NCBI GenBank assembly: GCA_964605155.1
Contig: CAZSAK010000013.1
Location: 1 to 64,000 of the forward strand
From: CAZSAK01 sp964605155
Lineage (GTDB): Bacteria; Pseudomonadota; Gammaproteobacteria; SZUA-140
DNA: 64,000 nt
Reading direction: 5' to 3'
The notes under the pieces were generated by a model. It made no database searches. It saw nothing but the letters and a program-made list of their open reading frames with translations, and was not told the origin of the DNA. The translations under genes were made by a program, and so were the position numbers. Of this stretch, positions 54,633 through 63,375 are shown in pieces. Each line of letters begins with the position of its first letter. Within the stretch, counting starts at the first letter, position 1.

Positions 54633-55367
54633 TTATTCTAGACGAGCGGCGGTTTCATTGTAATCGATGATCCAGTCGAGGATCTCCTGTGGCTGGTTGA
54701 CCATGCCGTCGGCCTGCCACGACCACGGTTGGTCGCTGTCACCGATATATCCGAACATGGCGATCAGGGTCTTCATCCCGGCGTTGTGGCCGGCCTCGAT
54801 ATCACGTTGTGCATCGCCCACATAGAGACAGTGTTTTGCAGGTATATCGATATGCCGGCAGGCATGCAGCATGGGTTCAGGATGCGGCTTGCGGTTGCGG
54901 GTACTGTCTCCGCTAATGATACAGGCGGCGCGTGATTGCAGTTTCAGCTTGAGCATCAATGGTTCTGTCAGCCATGCGGGTTTGTTGGTGACGACGCCCC
55001 ATTTCATACCACGCTGTTCGATAGCATCGAGCAGGGCCGCCATTCCGGGGAATAACCGCGTTTCGTTTGCCAGATTGTCGGAGTAAATCTCGAGGAATCG
55101 CTGCCGCAGTATCGCGAATTGCGGATCGCCAGTCCCGCTCTCGAAACCGAGTTGGATCAGAGCGGAGGCACCGTGAGATACAACCGGTCGTATCCGATCG
55201 AATGGCAGGGGATTGCGATGATGGTCAGCGAGCAAGGTGTTGAGCGTCCAGGCAAGATCCGGAGCAGTATCCGCAAGCGTGCCGTCAAGATCGAACAGTA
55301 CTGCCTGAATGTCGGCGGTGTACCCGGCCTCCTGGTAGAATCTCTCGATATCTGATCGCGTTGCCAT
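54633..55367 (-). CDS. HAD phosphatase, MupP-like or phosphoglycolate phosphatase
   Basis: This 244-residue HAD-superfamily phosphatase has motif I VLFDLDGTLADTAPDL (Asp nucleophile), motif II VTNKPAW, motif III lysine in NRKPHPEP, and motif IV VGDAQRDIEAG. Annotation tools would call it phosphoglycolate phosphatase (gph). The neighbourhood gyrA-mtnA-mtaD-ubiG-this gene matches the Pseudomonas aeruginosa order in which this position is mupP, the N-acetylmuramic acid 6-phosphate phosphatase of peptidoglycan recycling. Sequence alone does not decide between them. ubiG lies 74 bases upstream. Confidence 0.88.
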   Translation of the reverse strand: MATRSDIERFYQEAGYTADIQAVLFDLDGTLADTAPDLAWTLNTLLADHHRNPLPFDRIRPVVSHGASALIQLGFESGTGDPQFAILRQRFLEIYSDNLANETRLFPGMAALLDAIEQRGMKWGVVTNKPAWLTEPLMLKLKLQSRAACIISGDSTRNRKPHPEPMLHACRHIDIPAKHCLYVGDAQRDIEAGHNAGMKTLIAMFGYIGDSDQPWSWQADGMVNQPQEILDWIIDYNETAARLE

Positions 55368-55441
55368 GGCGGAATGACTGATGGTTACCCCGTATCAGGG
55401 AATTCGGTTAATGCGCTTGATACCCTGTCGCAAGTGCAGTT

Positions 55442-56155
55442 TTACTGGCAGTCACTGGTTGCATGAACCATGTAGTTGACGTCTATGTCTCTGCCCAATG
55501 CGTATTGTTTTGTGACCGGGTTGTACGTCATTCCGGTGATATGATGCAGCGATAGATTCCCGTCGCGAATCCAGCCGGCCAGTTCGGATGGGCGAATAAA
55601 CCTGGCATAGTCATGGGTACCCTTGGGTAGCAATCTTAACAGATACTCGGCTCCGATAATGGCGAACAGGTAGGCCTTGGGGTTGCGATTGATCGTGGAA
55701 AAGAACACATGTCCGTCCGGTTTTACCAGTGCCGCACACGCACGCACCAGTGATGCAGGATTGGGCACATGTTCCAGCAATTCCATGCAGGTCACCACGT
55801 CATAGTGACCGCTTTCCTGCCCGGAGAGTTGTTCCGCCGTCATACAGTGGTAGTCGACCTCGGCTCCGGATTCAGCCAGATGGAGCCTCGCAACCGACAA
55901 TGATGATTCCGCCATATCGATACCGGTGACTGAGGCACCGCGCAGCGCCATACTCTCAGCCAGGATACCTCCACCACAACCGACATCGACAACGCGCTTG
56001 CCGGTGAGGTCGATCTTTGACGTTATATATGTCAGCCGCAACGGGTTGATGTCATGCAACGGCTTGAATTCGCTGTTGGGGTCCCACCAGCGCGACGCGA
56101 GGGCGTCGAATTTTGACAGCTCCCGTTGATCAACATTTTCAAATGCCTGGTTCAT
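55442..56155 (-). CDS. ubiG: Ubiquinone biosynthesis O-methyltransferase
   Basis: UbiG performs both O-methylations of ubiquinone synthesis using S-adenosylmethionine. The 237 residues include the FDALASRWWDPNSEFKPLHDINPLR start, the SAM motif VVDVGCGGGILAESMA, TGIDMAESSL and MELLEHVPNP, followed by FFSTINRNPKAYLFAIIGAEYLL. It is 51 bases after mtaD on the same strand. Presence of ubiG implies a ubiquinone respiratory chain. Confidence 0.97.
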   Translation of the reverse strand: MNQAFENVDQRELSKFDALASRWWDPNSEFKPLHDINPLRLTYITSKIDLTGKRVVDVGCGGGILAESMALRGASVTGIDMAESSLSVARLHLAESGAEVDYHCMTAEQLSGQESGHYDVVTCMELLEHVPNPASLVRACAALVKPDGHVFFSTINRNPKAYLFAIIGAEYLLRLLPKGTHDYARFIRPSELAGWIRDGNLSLHHITGMTYNPVTKQYALGRDIDVNYMVHATSDCQ

Positions 56156-56206
56156 ATACTGTTCATGAAATACGTGATGTTCATTACGGGGATTGTAGCC
56201 TGATTT

Positions 56207-57532
56207 CTAGTGTTGATCACGTTCGGCTATTCTGACACACCATTGTTGGGCTTTTTCCTTGATTGCGTTTTCATCAAGGGTATTGAGTATCCGGTCCTTG
56301 AGCACATGTCTCCCGGCCACCCAGACGTCCGTGACCTTGTCGCGTCCCGTTGCATACACGAGTTGCGAAACAGGGTGATAGATCGGGGTCGATTCGATGT
56401 CGCCCATATAGACGGCCGTCACGTCGGCTGCCTTGCCCGGTTCCAGGGAACCGATATTATCATCCAGACCAAGGGCGCGCGCGCCGTTCAATGTCGCCAT
56501 GCGCAGCGCGGCGGCGGCGGGCACCGCGCTGGCATCATTGGCCACTGCCTTGGCAAGCAGGGCGGCGGTGCGCATCTCGCCAAAGACATCAAGATCATTA
56601 TTGCTCGCCGCACCGTCTGTGCCGAGGGCGACATTGATACCTGCCTGTTGCAGTTTATGTACCGGGCAAAAGCCGCTTGCCAGCTTGAGATTCGATTCCG
56701 GACAGTGCAGGACATGGGCGCCCGCTGTGGCGACACGTTCGATCTCGTCGTCTGTCAACTGGGTCATGTGTACGGCCAGCAATCGCGGTGTCAACAGTCC
56801 AAGACGATCCAGGCGCTGCAGGGGACGGTCATTGTAGTGTTCATGGCTCTTGATGATCTCGTCCTCGGTTTCATGGACATGGATATGGATCGGGATATCG
56901 AGTTCTTCAGCGAGTGTCTGGATATGTGTGAGCGGTTCATCAGAGACCGTGTAAGGCGCATGTGGCGCGAAGACGGTGCTGATCAATGGATCATTACGGT
57001 ATTGATCGTGTACCTGCAGGCCCTTGTCGAGGTATTGCTGCGCATTCGCCGCCCAAACGGTCGGAAAATCGATGATGATAAGACCGACGGCGGCACGGAT
57101 GCCTGCATCGCTGGCGACGCACGCAGTGGCATCCGGAAAGAAATACATATCGTTGAAACAGGTAGTGCCGCCACGCAGCATCTCCGCCACTGCCAATTGG
57201 GTGCCATCGTTGACAAAATCATATCCGACCCACGCGCCCTCGGCTGGCCATATGTGGTCATTCAACCAGTTCATCAACGGCAGATCATCCGCCAGTCCGC
57301 GGAACAGTGACATGGCCGCATGGGTGTGGGCATTGACCAGCCCCGGAATCAGCACATGCTGATCAAGGTTCAGGTTTACATCGGAGTGATATTTTGAGCT
57401 TGACTGCTCGATGGGCAGCAGGTCGAGGATGTCACCGTCCTTGATCACCAGGCTGTGGTTGTTATGGACGATCCCGTCGGGTTCGACCGGGATGATCCAG
57501 CGTGCGTTGATAATGGTATCGGCAGGCGTCAT
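56207..57532 (-). CDS. mtaD: 5'-methylthioadenosine/S-adenosylhomocysteine deaminase
   Basis: MtaD deaminates methylthioadenosine (and often S-adenosylhomocysteine) to the inosine form. It is an amidohydrolase of 441 residues: metal site VNAHTHAAMSLFRGLADDLP, HIHVHETEDEI, LAVHMTQ and the metal Asp in LGTDGAASNNDLD. MtnA at 58289 works in the same purine-thioether salvage, and ubiG downstream uses SAM, giving a plausible functional group. A long open frame on the opposite strand across this gene is an antisense shadow. Confidence 0.9.
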   Translation of the reverse strand: MTPADTIINARWIIPVEPDGIVHNNHSLVIKDGDILDLLPIEQSSSKYHSDVNLNLDQHVLIPGLVNAHTHAAMSLFRGLADDLPLMNWLNDHIWPAEGAWVGYDFVNDGTQLAVAEMLRGGTTCFNDMYFFPDATACVASDAGIRAAVGLIIIDFPTVWAANAQQYLDKGLQVHDQYRNDPLISTVFAPHAPYTVSDEPLTHIQTLAEELDIPIHIHVHETEDEIIKSHEHYNDRPLQRLDRLGLLTPRLLAVHMTQLTDDEIERVATAGAHVLHCPESNLKLASGFCPVHKLQQAGINVALGTDGAASNNDLDVFGEMRTAALLAKAVANDASAVPAAAALRMATLNGARALGLDDNIGSLEPGKAADVTAVYMGDIESTPIYHPVSQLVYATGRDKVTDVWVAGRHVLKDRILNTLDENAIKEKAQQWCVRIAERDQH

Positions 57533-57605
57533 GCCTGCAAGTATAGCTTATCGGAACAGTGAAATGATAACGGCAGGAGGAGAAAACGTTGTATGGAGGC
57601 TTGTC

Positions 57606-58202
57606 CTAGCGGCTATATTCGACGATGTATATCTCGACACGCCGGTTCCGCCGGCTACCCTCACGTGTCCAGTTTTCATCGATCGGATCATTTTCCCCCC
57701 AACCATGCGACCATATCAGGTCAGCAGGTATGTTCTGTTCGAGCAGGTAATCCCTTACTGCATTGGCGCGTTTATCCGACAGGCGGTCATTATAGTCCTT
57801 GCCGGCAATACTGTTGGCATGAGCGTAGATTATGACACGTTCAGTGCGTCCGGATTGCATGATATAGCGGGCCGCATCATTGAGTATCCGTTTGGCACCT
57901 TGATCCAGTACAGACTTGTCATGGGGAAAAAACACATGATTTAACGGGATGAACGCCATTGTCCCAGCCATTCTATCCAGGGAACTGACGGCCGGTAGTC
58001 CGGCCATTACCGGACTACCGGTTTGTGGATGTTCATCCACAGGATTCATTGCAACCGGGACCGGCCGCGCTGATTGCATGGAATTTGTCATCGCGGCGGA
58101 TGAATCACTGTTTTGTGTGGCAGGACCGGACCATGCAGGTGTGGAGAGGAATCCGCACAACAAGGCCATGATTACTGCTTTTATGGATTTATCCGTTATC
58201 AT
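57606..58202 (-). CDS. OmpA-domain cell-envelope protein
   Basis: This 198-residue exported protein has a signal peptide (about residues 1-25, ending PAWS before GPATQ), a low-complexity linker (about 26-85, rich in Pro, Ser, Met and Val) and a C-terminal OmpA-like domain (about 88-196) with FFPHDKSVLDQGAKRIL, the NDRLSDKRANAVRDYLL motif and SRRNRRVEIYI. It probably binds peptidoglycan in the periplasm. No lipobox is present. The linker DNA carries two tandem inverted repeats (57992-58040). The cluster role is unknown. Confidence 0.88.
   Translation of the reverse strand: MITDKSIKAVIMALLCGFLSTPAWSGPATQNSDSSAAMTNSMQSARPVPVAMNPVDEHPQTGSPVMAGLPAVSSLDRMAGTMAFIPLNHVFFPHDKSVLDQGAKRILNDAARYIMQSGRTERVIIYAHANSIAGKDYNDRLSDKRANAVRDYLLEQNIPADLIWSHGWGENDPIDENWTREGSRRNRRVEIYIVEYSR
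57992..58040. repeat. Tandem inverted repeats inside the OmpA-domain gene
   Basis: CCGGTAGTCCGG (57992-58003) and CCGGACTACCGG (58010-58021) are a perfect 12-base inverted repeat with a 6-base loop. Four bases on, GTGGATG-TT-CATCCAC (58025-58040) forms a second 7-base repeat. Both sit in the codons of the protein's variable linker. A 12-base perfect repeat is unlikely by chance in this length. Confidence 0.7.
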
Positions 58203-58288
58203 GTCGAGAATAGCGGCAGGTCAAGACGGGCTCTTAAACGAAATCATGGAAATCATCCGCAAACAAACGACGGGGATGTCATAGCGCA

Positions 58289-59335
58289 ATGCACACGGAA
58301 CGATTCGACACGGTCAGGGCAATCGCCTGGGAGGACGGTGTACTGAAGCTTTTGGATCAGCGCCGTTTGCCACAGGTGACCGAGTATATTGCTTGTAAAG
58401 ACGTTGAAGATGTCGCAGCAGCAATTCGTGACATGGTGGTGCGCGGTGCCCCCGCCATCGGTGTTACGGCGGCTTATGGCGTGGTACTGGCGGCACAGGG
58501 ACGTTATCGCAACGCCCCGGATACCTGGCGACAGGATATCGTGATCGATCTGGAGCTGCTGGCCGCGGCTAGGCCCACGGCTGTCAACCTGTGCTGGGCC
58601 ATCGAACGTATGCAGCGGTTTTTCGAAGCTGTCGATGCAGATCCGAATCCCCTCCTGCTCGCAGAGGCACGCAAGATACATGAAGAAGACATCGCCGCCA
58701 ACAAGGCGATGGGTGAACTGGGCAAATCGCTGTTTACAGAACGTTGCGCGGTACTGACCCATTGCAATACCGGTTCCCTTGCGACGGCGGGTTATGGCAC
58801 TGCGCTGGGTGTGATCCGCAGTGCCTATGCTGCGGATCTCGTCAGCCAGGTCTATGCGGATGAGACCCGTCCCTGGCTGCAGGGGTCACGGCTCACCGCC
58901 TGGGAGCTTGTGCAGGACCATATCCCGGTAACCCTCATAGCAGAAGGCGCGGACGCCTATCTGATGAAACAGGGAGAGGTCAAATGGGTGATCGTCGGTG
59001 CTGACCGGATTGCCGCCAACGGTGATGTGGCAAACAAGATCGGCACATACAATGCCGCGGTACTGGCGCGTTATCATGGTGTGAAGTTCATGGTGGTGGC
59101 GCCCACATCGACGATCGATATGAATACCCCTGATGGTACCGCGATCCGTATCGAAATGCGCGCGGAAGACGAACTGTTGAAATTCTCCGATCAGCGTATC
59201 GCGGCCCCCGGTGCACATGCCTGGAATCCCGTGTTTGACGTTACCCCTGCCGAATTGATCGATGTCATCGTTACTGAGAAGGGTATTGTCACCGCCCCGA
59301 CCATGGTGAAGATGCGCGCGCTGCTGGAACAATGA
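58289..59335 (+). CDS. mtnA: S-methyl-5-thioribose-1-phosphate isomerase
   Basis: MtnA isomerises methylthioribose 1-phosphate to methylthioribulose 1-phosphate in methionine salvage. The 348 residues, of the eIF2B-like fold, show RGAPAIGVTAAYG, the catalytic cysteine in LTHCNTGSLATAGYGTALG, DETRPWLQGSRLTAWEL and the catalytic Asp in GADRIAANGDVANKIGTY. The start at 58289 has only weak GGGG upstream. No other salvage genes besides mtaD are nearby. It diverges from the OmpA-domain gene with 86 bases between them. Confidence 0.95.
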   Translation: MHTERFDTVRAIAWEDGVLKLLDQRRLPQVTEYIACKDVEDVAAAIRDMVVRGAPAIGVTAAYGVVLAAQGRYRNAPDTWRQDIVIDLELLAAARPTAVNLCWAIERMQRFFEAVDADPNPLLLAEARKIHEEDIAANKAMGELGKSLFTERCAVLTHCNTGSLATAGYGTALGVIRSAYAADLVSQVYADETRPWLQGSRLTAWELVQDHIPVTLIAEGADAYLMKQGEVKWVIVGADRIAANGDVANKIGTYNAAVLARYHGVKFMVVAPTSTIDMNTPDGTAIRIEMRAEDELLKFSDQRIAAPGAHAWNPVFDVTPAELIDVIVTEKGIVTAPTMVKMRALLEQ

Positions 59336-59339
59336 TTGC

Positions 59340-59360
59340 TCAGGAATGGCTTGTTCCTGA
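59340..59360 (+). terminator. Stem-loop just after mtnA
   Basis: TCAGGAA (59340-59346) and TTCCTGA (59354-59360) form a 7-pair stem with a 7-base loop starting 5 bases after the mtnA stop. There is no good T-run, so termination would be weak. GGCTTGTTCC (59348-59357), which overlaps the loop, is also complementary to GGAACAAGCC at 59446-59455, a competing long-range pairing. Confidence 0.35.
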
Positions 59361-59576
59361 CAGGTTGTTGTACGTCTCGAATACCGACCAATCATCCTGA
59401 TTTCCGGCCCGCCGTTCGCATCGCTGAGCGCGCATAAAAGATGCGGGAACAAGCCACTTTATGTTATGATCTTGCGGTTATCTATGCACAGGGACGCGAT
59501 TGAAAAAATACATAACAATCAATAACTTTTACGCGCTTAACAAGCCAGAAAAATATCCCGGCAGTATTGTTTTCAT

Positions 59577-62111
59577 ATGACCGAAATCGCTAAAGAGATC
59601 CTCTTCACCAACATCGAAGAGGAAATGAAACAGTCGTACATGGAGTACGCCATGAGCGTGATCGTCGGGCGTGCGCTTCCTGATGTCAGAGACGGTCTGA
59701 AACCCGTGCATCGCCGGGTGCTGTACGCCATGCGGGGGTTATCCAATGACTGGAACAGGCCCTACAAGAAGTCCGCCCGCATCGTCGGTGATGTCATCGG
59801 TAAATACCATCCGCACGGTGATACCGCCGTATACGACACGATCGTCCGCATGGCGCAACCTTTTTCGCTGCGATACATGCTGGTCGACGGACAGGGGAAT
59901 TTCGGTTCAGTCGATGGAGATTCACCCGCTGCGATGCGTTATACGGAGATCCGTATGTCGCGCATCGCGCATGAAATGCTCGCCGATCTCGACAAGGAAA
60001 CCGTCGACTTTGTCCCCAACTATGATGAGACGGAACAGGAACCGGCGGTCTTTCCCGCACGCATTCCCAATCTGCTGGTCAATGGTTCGGCGGGTATCGC
60101 CGTTGGCCTGGCCACGAACATACCTCCGCATAATCTCACCGAGGTGATCAATGCCTGCCTGGCGCTGATGGACGATCCGGAACTCAGCATCAGCGATCTG
60201 ATCGAGCACATACCCGGACCCGATTTTCCCACCGCTGCCATCATCAACGGCGTACGCGGTATCCAGGAAGCCTATGTTACAGGCCGGGGCCGCATCTATG
60301 TACGGGCTCGCACCCATATCGAGACCAACGCCAAACAGGACCGGGAAAGCATCATCGTCACCGAATTGCCATATCAGGTGAACAAGGCCTACCTGCTGGA
60401 AAAGATTGCACAACTGGTCAAGGACAAAAAGATCGAGGGCATCAGTGAGTTGCGCGATGAATCCGACAAGGATGGGATGCGCATGGTGATCGAGCTGAAG
60501 CGGGGCGAGGTGGCGGATATCATTCTCAATAACCTCTACCAACACACCCAGATGCAAAACGTATTCGGCATCAATATGGTCGCACTGGTCGACGGTCAGC
60601 CACGCCTGCTGAATCTGAAACAGATACTCGAGGCCTTCATTCGCCATCGGCGCGAGATCGTTACGCGGCGTACGGTCTTTGATCTGCGCAAGGCGCGTGA
60701 TCGTGGGCATGTGCTGGAAGGCCTGGCTGTCGCACTTGCCAACATCGACGAGATCATTGCCTTGATCAAGGCCGCGCCGAATCCGACGGAGGCCCGGGAC
60801 GGGTTGATGGGCAGGACATGGAAGCCCGGTGCAGTGGTCGAAATGCTGGAGCGAGCCAGGTTACTGGATTCACGGCCGGAGGGTCTGGCTGAGGGGATGG
60901 GCCTTGTCGAAGAAGGATATCGACTCTCGGAGGTACAGGCTCAGGCGATCCTGGATCTGCGCCTGCATCGCCTGACAGGGCTGGAAAGAGAAAAAATATT
61001 AAAAGAATACAATGAAATATTGGAGAAAATTGAGGATTTACTTGATATTTTGTCGAACCCCGATCGTCTCATGCGGGTGATCCGTGACGAGCTCATCGAG
61101 GTAAGGGATCAGTTCGGTGATAAACGTCGTACCGAGATCAGCGATACCCACCAGGATTTGAAGCTGGCGGATTTGATTCAGGAAGAAGACGTCGTGGTGA
61201 CGTTGTCGCACGGCGGTTACGTCAAGGCCCAGTCCCTGGATGTCTATCGGGCACAGAGAAGAGGCGGTAAAGGCAAAGCCGCGGCCAGCGTGAAAGAGGA
61301 AGACTTTATTGACAAGCTCATCATCGCCAATACCCACGCTACCATCCTGTGTTTTTCGAGCTTCGGCAAGGTGTACTGGAAAAAGGTCTATGAATTACCA
61401 CAGGCAAGCCGGACCGCGCGCGGCAAGCCGATCGTCAACCTGTTGCCGCTGGTCGAGGGTGAACGTATCAATGCCATCCTCCCGGTACGTGACTATGATC
61501 CCGATAAATATGTCCTGATGGTGACCAGTAATGGTACGGTTAAAAAGACCTCCTTACAGAATTTTTCACGGCCGCGGGCCAATGGGATCATTGCCGTCGA
61601 TCTGCTAGAGGATGACAGACTCATCGGTGTTGACATCACGGACGGTGAACGTGATGTGATGTTGATATCGAGCGCCGGCAAGGCTGTACGTTTCAACGAA
61701 AAAGCCGTGCGTCCCATGGGGCGTGGCGCGCGTGGTGTGCGGGGTATTCGCCTGGGCGAAGGACACGATGTCATTGCGTTGATCATCGTCGAAGAGGGGG
61801 ATGTTTTGACTGTCACGGAAAAAGGTTTTGGCAAACGTACACCCATTGAGGAATACCCGCTGCGTGGCCGTGGGGGTCAGGGTGTGATCTCAATACAAAC
61901 CTCGGAACGCAACGGCAAGGTGGTTGGTGCAGCCCTTGTACAGCAGGATGATGAAGTAATGCTTATTACCAGCAGGGGAATACTGGTACGCATCCGGGTC
62001 GATGAAATCTCCGTGGTTGGACGCAATACGCAAGGCGTCAGGCTGATCCGTCTGGATGGCAATGAGCGTCTGGTCGGTCTCGACAGGGTTGAAAGTCTCA
62101 AAGAAGAATAA
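59577..62111 (+). CDS. gyrA: DNA gyrase subunit A
   Basis: GyrA breaks and rejoins DNA to add negative supercoils with GyrB. The 844 residues include SVIVGRALPDVRDGLKPVHR, the catalytic Tyr122 in AAMRYTEIRMS, the quinolone-determining region HPHGDTAVYDTIVRMAQ and the GyrA-box QRRGGKG of the C-terminal wrapping domain, which marks gyrase rather than ParC. Residue 83 is Thr and residue 87 Asp. The 241-base upstream gap contains no other gene; serC follows after 87 bases. The start is ATG 59577, with no strong ribosome binding site near it. Confidence 0.98.
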   Translation: MTEIAKEILFTNIEEEMKQSYMEYAMSVIVGRALPDVRDGLKPVHRRVLYAMRGLSNDWNRPYKKSARIVGDVIGKYHPHGDTAVYDTIVRMAQPFSLRYMLVDGQGNFGSVDGDSPAAMRYTEIRMSRIAHEMLADLDKETVDFVPNYDETEQEPAVFPARIPNLLVNGSAGIAVGLATNIPPHNLTEVINACLALMDDPELSISDLIEHIPGPDFPTAAIINGVRGIQEAYVTGRGRIYVRARTHIETNAKQDRESIIVTELPYQVNKAYLLEKIAQLVKDKKIEGISELRDESDKDGMRMVIELKRGEVADIILNNLYQHTQMQNVFGINMVALVDGQPRLLNLKQILEAFIRHRREIVTRRTVFDLRKARDRGHVLEGLAVALANIDEIIALIKAAPNPTEARDGLMGRTWKPGAVVEMLERARLLDSRPEGLAEGMGLVEEGYRLSEVQAQAILDLRLHRLTGLEREKILKEYNEILEKIEDLLDILSNPDRLMRVIRDELIEVRDQFGDKRRTEISDTHQDLKLADLIQEEDVVVTLSHGGYVKAQSLDVYRAQRRGGKGKAAASVKEEDFIDKLIIANTHATILCFSSFGKVYWKKVYELPQASRTARGKPIVNLLPLVEGERINAILPVRDYDPDKYVLMVTSNGTVKKTSLQNFSRPRANGIIAVDLLEDDRLIGVDITDGERDVMLISSAGKAVRFNEKAVRPMGRGARGVRGIRLGEGHDVIALIIVEEGDVLTVTEKGFGKRTPIEEYPLRGRGGQGVISIQTSERNGKVVGAALVQQDDEVMLITSRGILVRIRVDEISVVGRNTQGVRLIRLDGNERLVGLDRVESLKEE

Positions 62112-62198
62112 GCGGTTTCCAGACCATCGGCCATAATGTATTCTTTGTTTTACAGTTTCTGAATTAATTTCCTGGGTTTGAGTGAAAAGGGTGACTTG

Positions 62199-63281
62199 AT
62201 GTCGCGTGTATACAATTTTGGCGCAGGACCGGCAACCTTGCCGGAGGCGGTGTTACAACAGGCCGGAGAGGAGATGCTCGACTGGCACGGCAGCGGTATG
62301 TCGGTAATGGAGATGAGTCATCGCGGCAAGGACTTTATGGACATTGCCACGCGGGCCGAACGCGATCTGCGTGAACTGATGAATATACCCGGGCACTACA
62401 AGGTGCTTTTCCTGCAGGGCGGGGCAAGTTCACAGTTTGCCATGGTGCCTGTGAACCTGTTGCGCGGCAGGGACAAGGCGGACTATATCAATACCGGTTC
62501 GTGGTCAAAGAAGGCGATTGCAGAGGCCAAGCGGTTTTGCCAGGTCAATGTCGCCGCCAGCTCAGAAGATCAGGGTTTTACGACCATTCCACCGCAGTCG
62601 CAATGGCAACTGGATGACAGCGCCGCCTACGTCCATTACACACCGAACGAGACCATCGGCGGGGTTGAGTTTCACTGGATACCGGAGTGCGGCGCTGTGC
62701 CGCTGGTCGCAGACATGTCCTCTACCATCATGTCGCGTCCGGTCGATGTGTCCCGCTTCGGCGTGATCTATGCGGGTGCGCAAAAGAACATCGGTCCGGC
62801 CGGATTGACCGTGGTGATCGTACGCGAAGACCTGATCGGAGCGGCCATGCCCGGTATGCCGGCGATGTTTGATTACAAGATCCATGCCGAGAATGATTCC
62901 ATGTACAATACACCGCCGACATACAGCTGGTATATGGCAGGTCTGGTGTTTGAAAGGTTGAAACAGCAGGGTGGCTTATCCGCGATCGCCGAGATCAATA
63001 AACGCAAGGCGGAGCGCCTGTATGCAGCGATCGATGCATCCGATTTTTATCGCAATCCGGTCGACCCTGTATGCCGTTCATGGATGAACGTCCCGTTTAC
63101 CCTGGCCGATGCCGAGCTGGACGCCCAGTTCCTGGAACAGGCCGCCAAGGCGGGCCTGGTCGCGTTGAAGGGCCATCGTTCCGTTGGCGGTATGCGTGCC
63201 AGTATCTATAACGCGATGCCTGAAGAGGGTATTGAGGCATTGGTGGACTTCATGGATGATTTCGAGAGGCGCCATGCCTAG
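62199..63281 (+). CDS. serC: Phosphoserine aminotransferase
   Basis: SerC transaminates 3-phosphohydroxypyruvate with glutamate, and also acts in pyridoxal phosphate synthesis. The ATG at 62199, with AGGGTGA upstream, gives MSRVYNFGAGPATLPEAVL and 360 residues, very near E. coli. GSGMSVMEMSHRGKDF, GGASSQFAMVPVNLL, the PLP lysine in YAGAQKNIGPAGL (about 196) and LKGHRSVGGMRASIYNAM are seen. A TTG seven codons upstream is not needed. It is followed by serA, the preceding step. Confidence 0.97.
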   Translation: MSRVYNFGAGPATLPEAVLQQAGEEMLDWHGSGMSVMEMSHRGKDFMDIATRAERDLRELMNIPGHYKVLFLQGGASSQFAMVPVNLLRGRDKADYINTGSWSKKAIAEAKRFCQVNVAASSEDQGFTTIPPQSQWQLDDSAAYVHYTPNETIGGVEFHWIPECGAVPLVADMSSTIMSRPVDVSRFGVIYAGAQKNIGPAGLTVVIVREDLIGAAMPGMPAMFDYKIHAENDSMYNTPPTYSWYMAGLVFERLKQQGGLSAIAEINKRKAERLYAAIDASDFYRNPVDPVCRSWMNVPFTLADAELDAQFLEQAAKAGLVALKGHRSVGGMRASIYNAMPEEGIEALVDFMDDFERRHA

Positions 63282-63375
63282 CGTGTATTTGCACGTAAAG
63301 CATCAGAAAAGCATCATAATTATCTGATATAAATCAATTTATTTAAAAAATATAAAGGATAACGGTTACAGACTT
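63282..63375 (+). other. serC-serA spacer
   Basis: This 94-base AT-rich spacer contains a direct repeat AAAGCATCA (63298-63306 and 63309-63317) and AAAGGA some 16 bases before the serA ATG. It could hold a serA promoter or operator, but no clear -35/-10 pair was found. Confidence 0.4.

Noticed and set aside
56210..57310. 366-codon open frame on the plus strand opposite mtaD
   Set aside because: It is antisense to a clear amidohydrolase, encodes no recognisable domain and is rich in Cys, Arg and His as expected from a shadow frame.
59922..60710. 262-codon minus-strand frame opposite gyrA
   Set aside because: It overlaps the gyrase breakage-reunion core; no independent motif.
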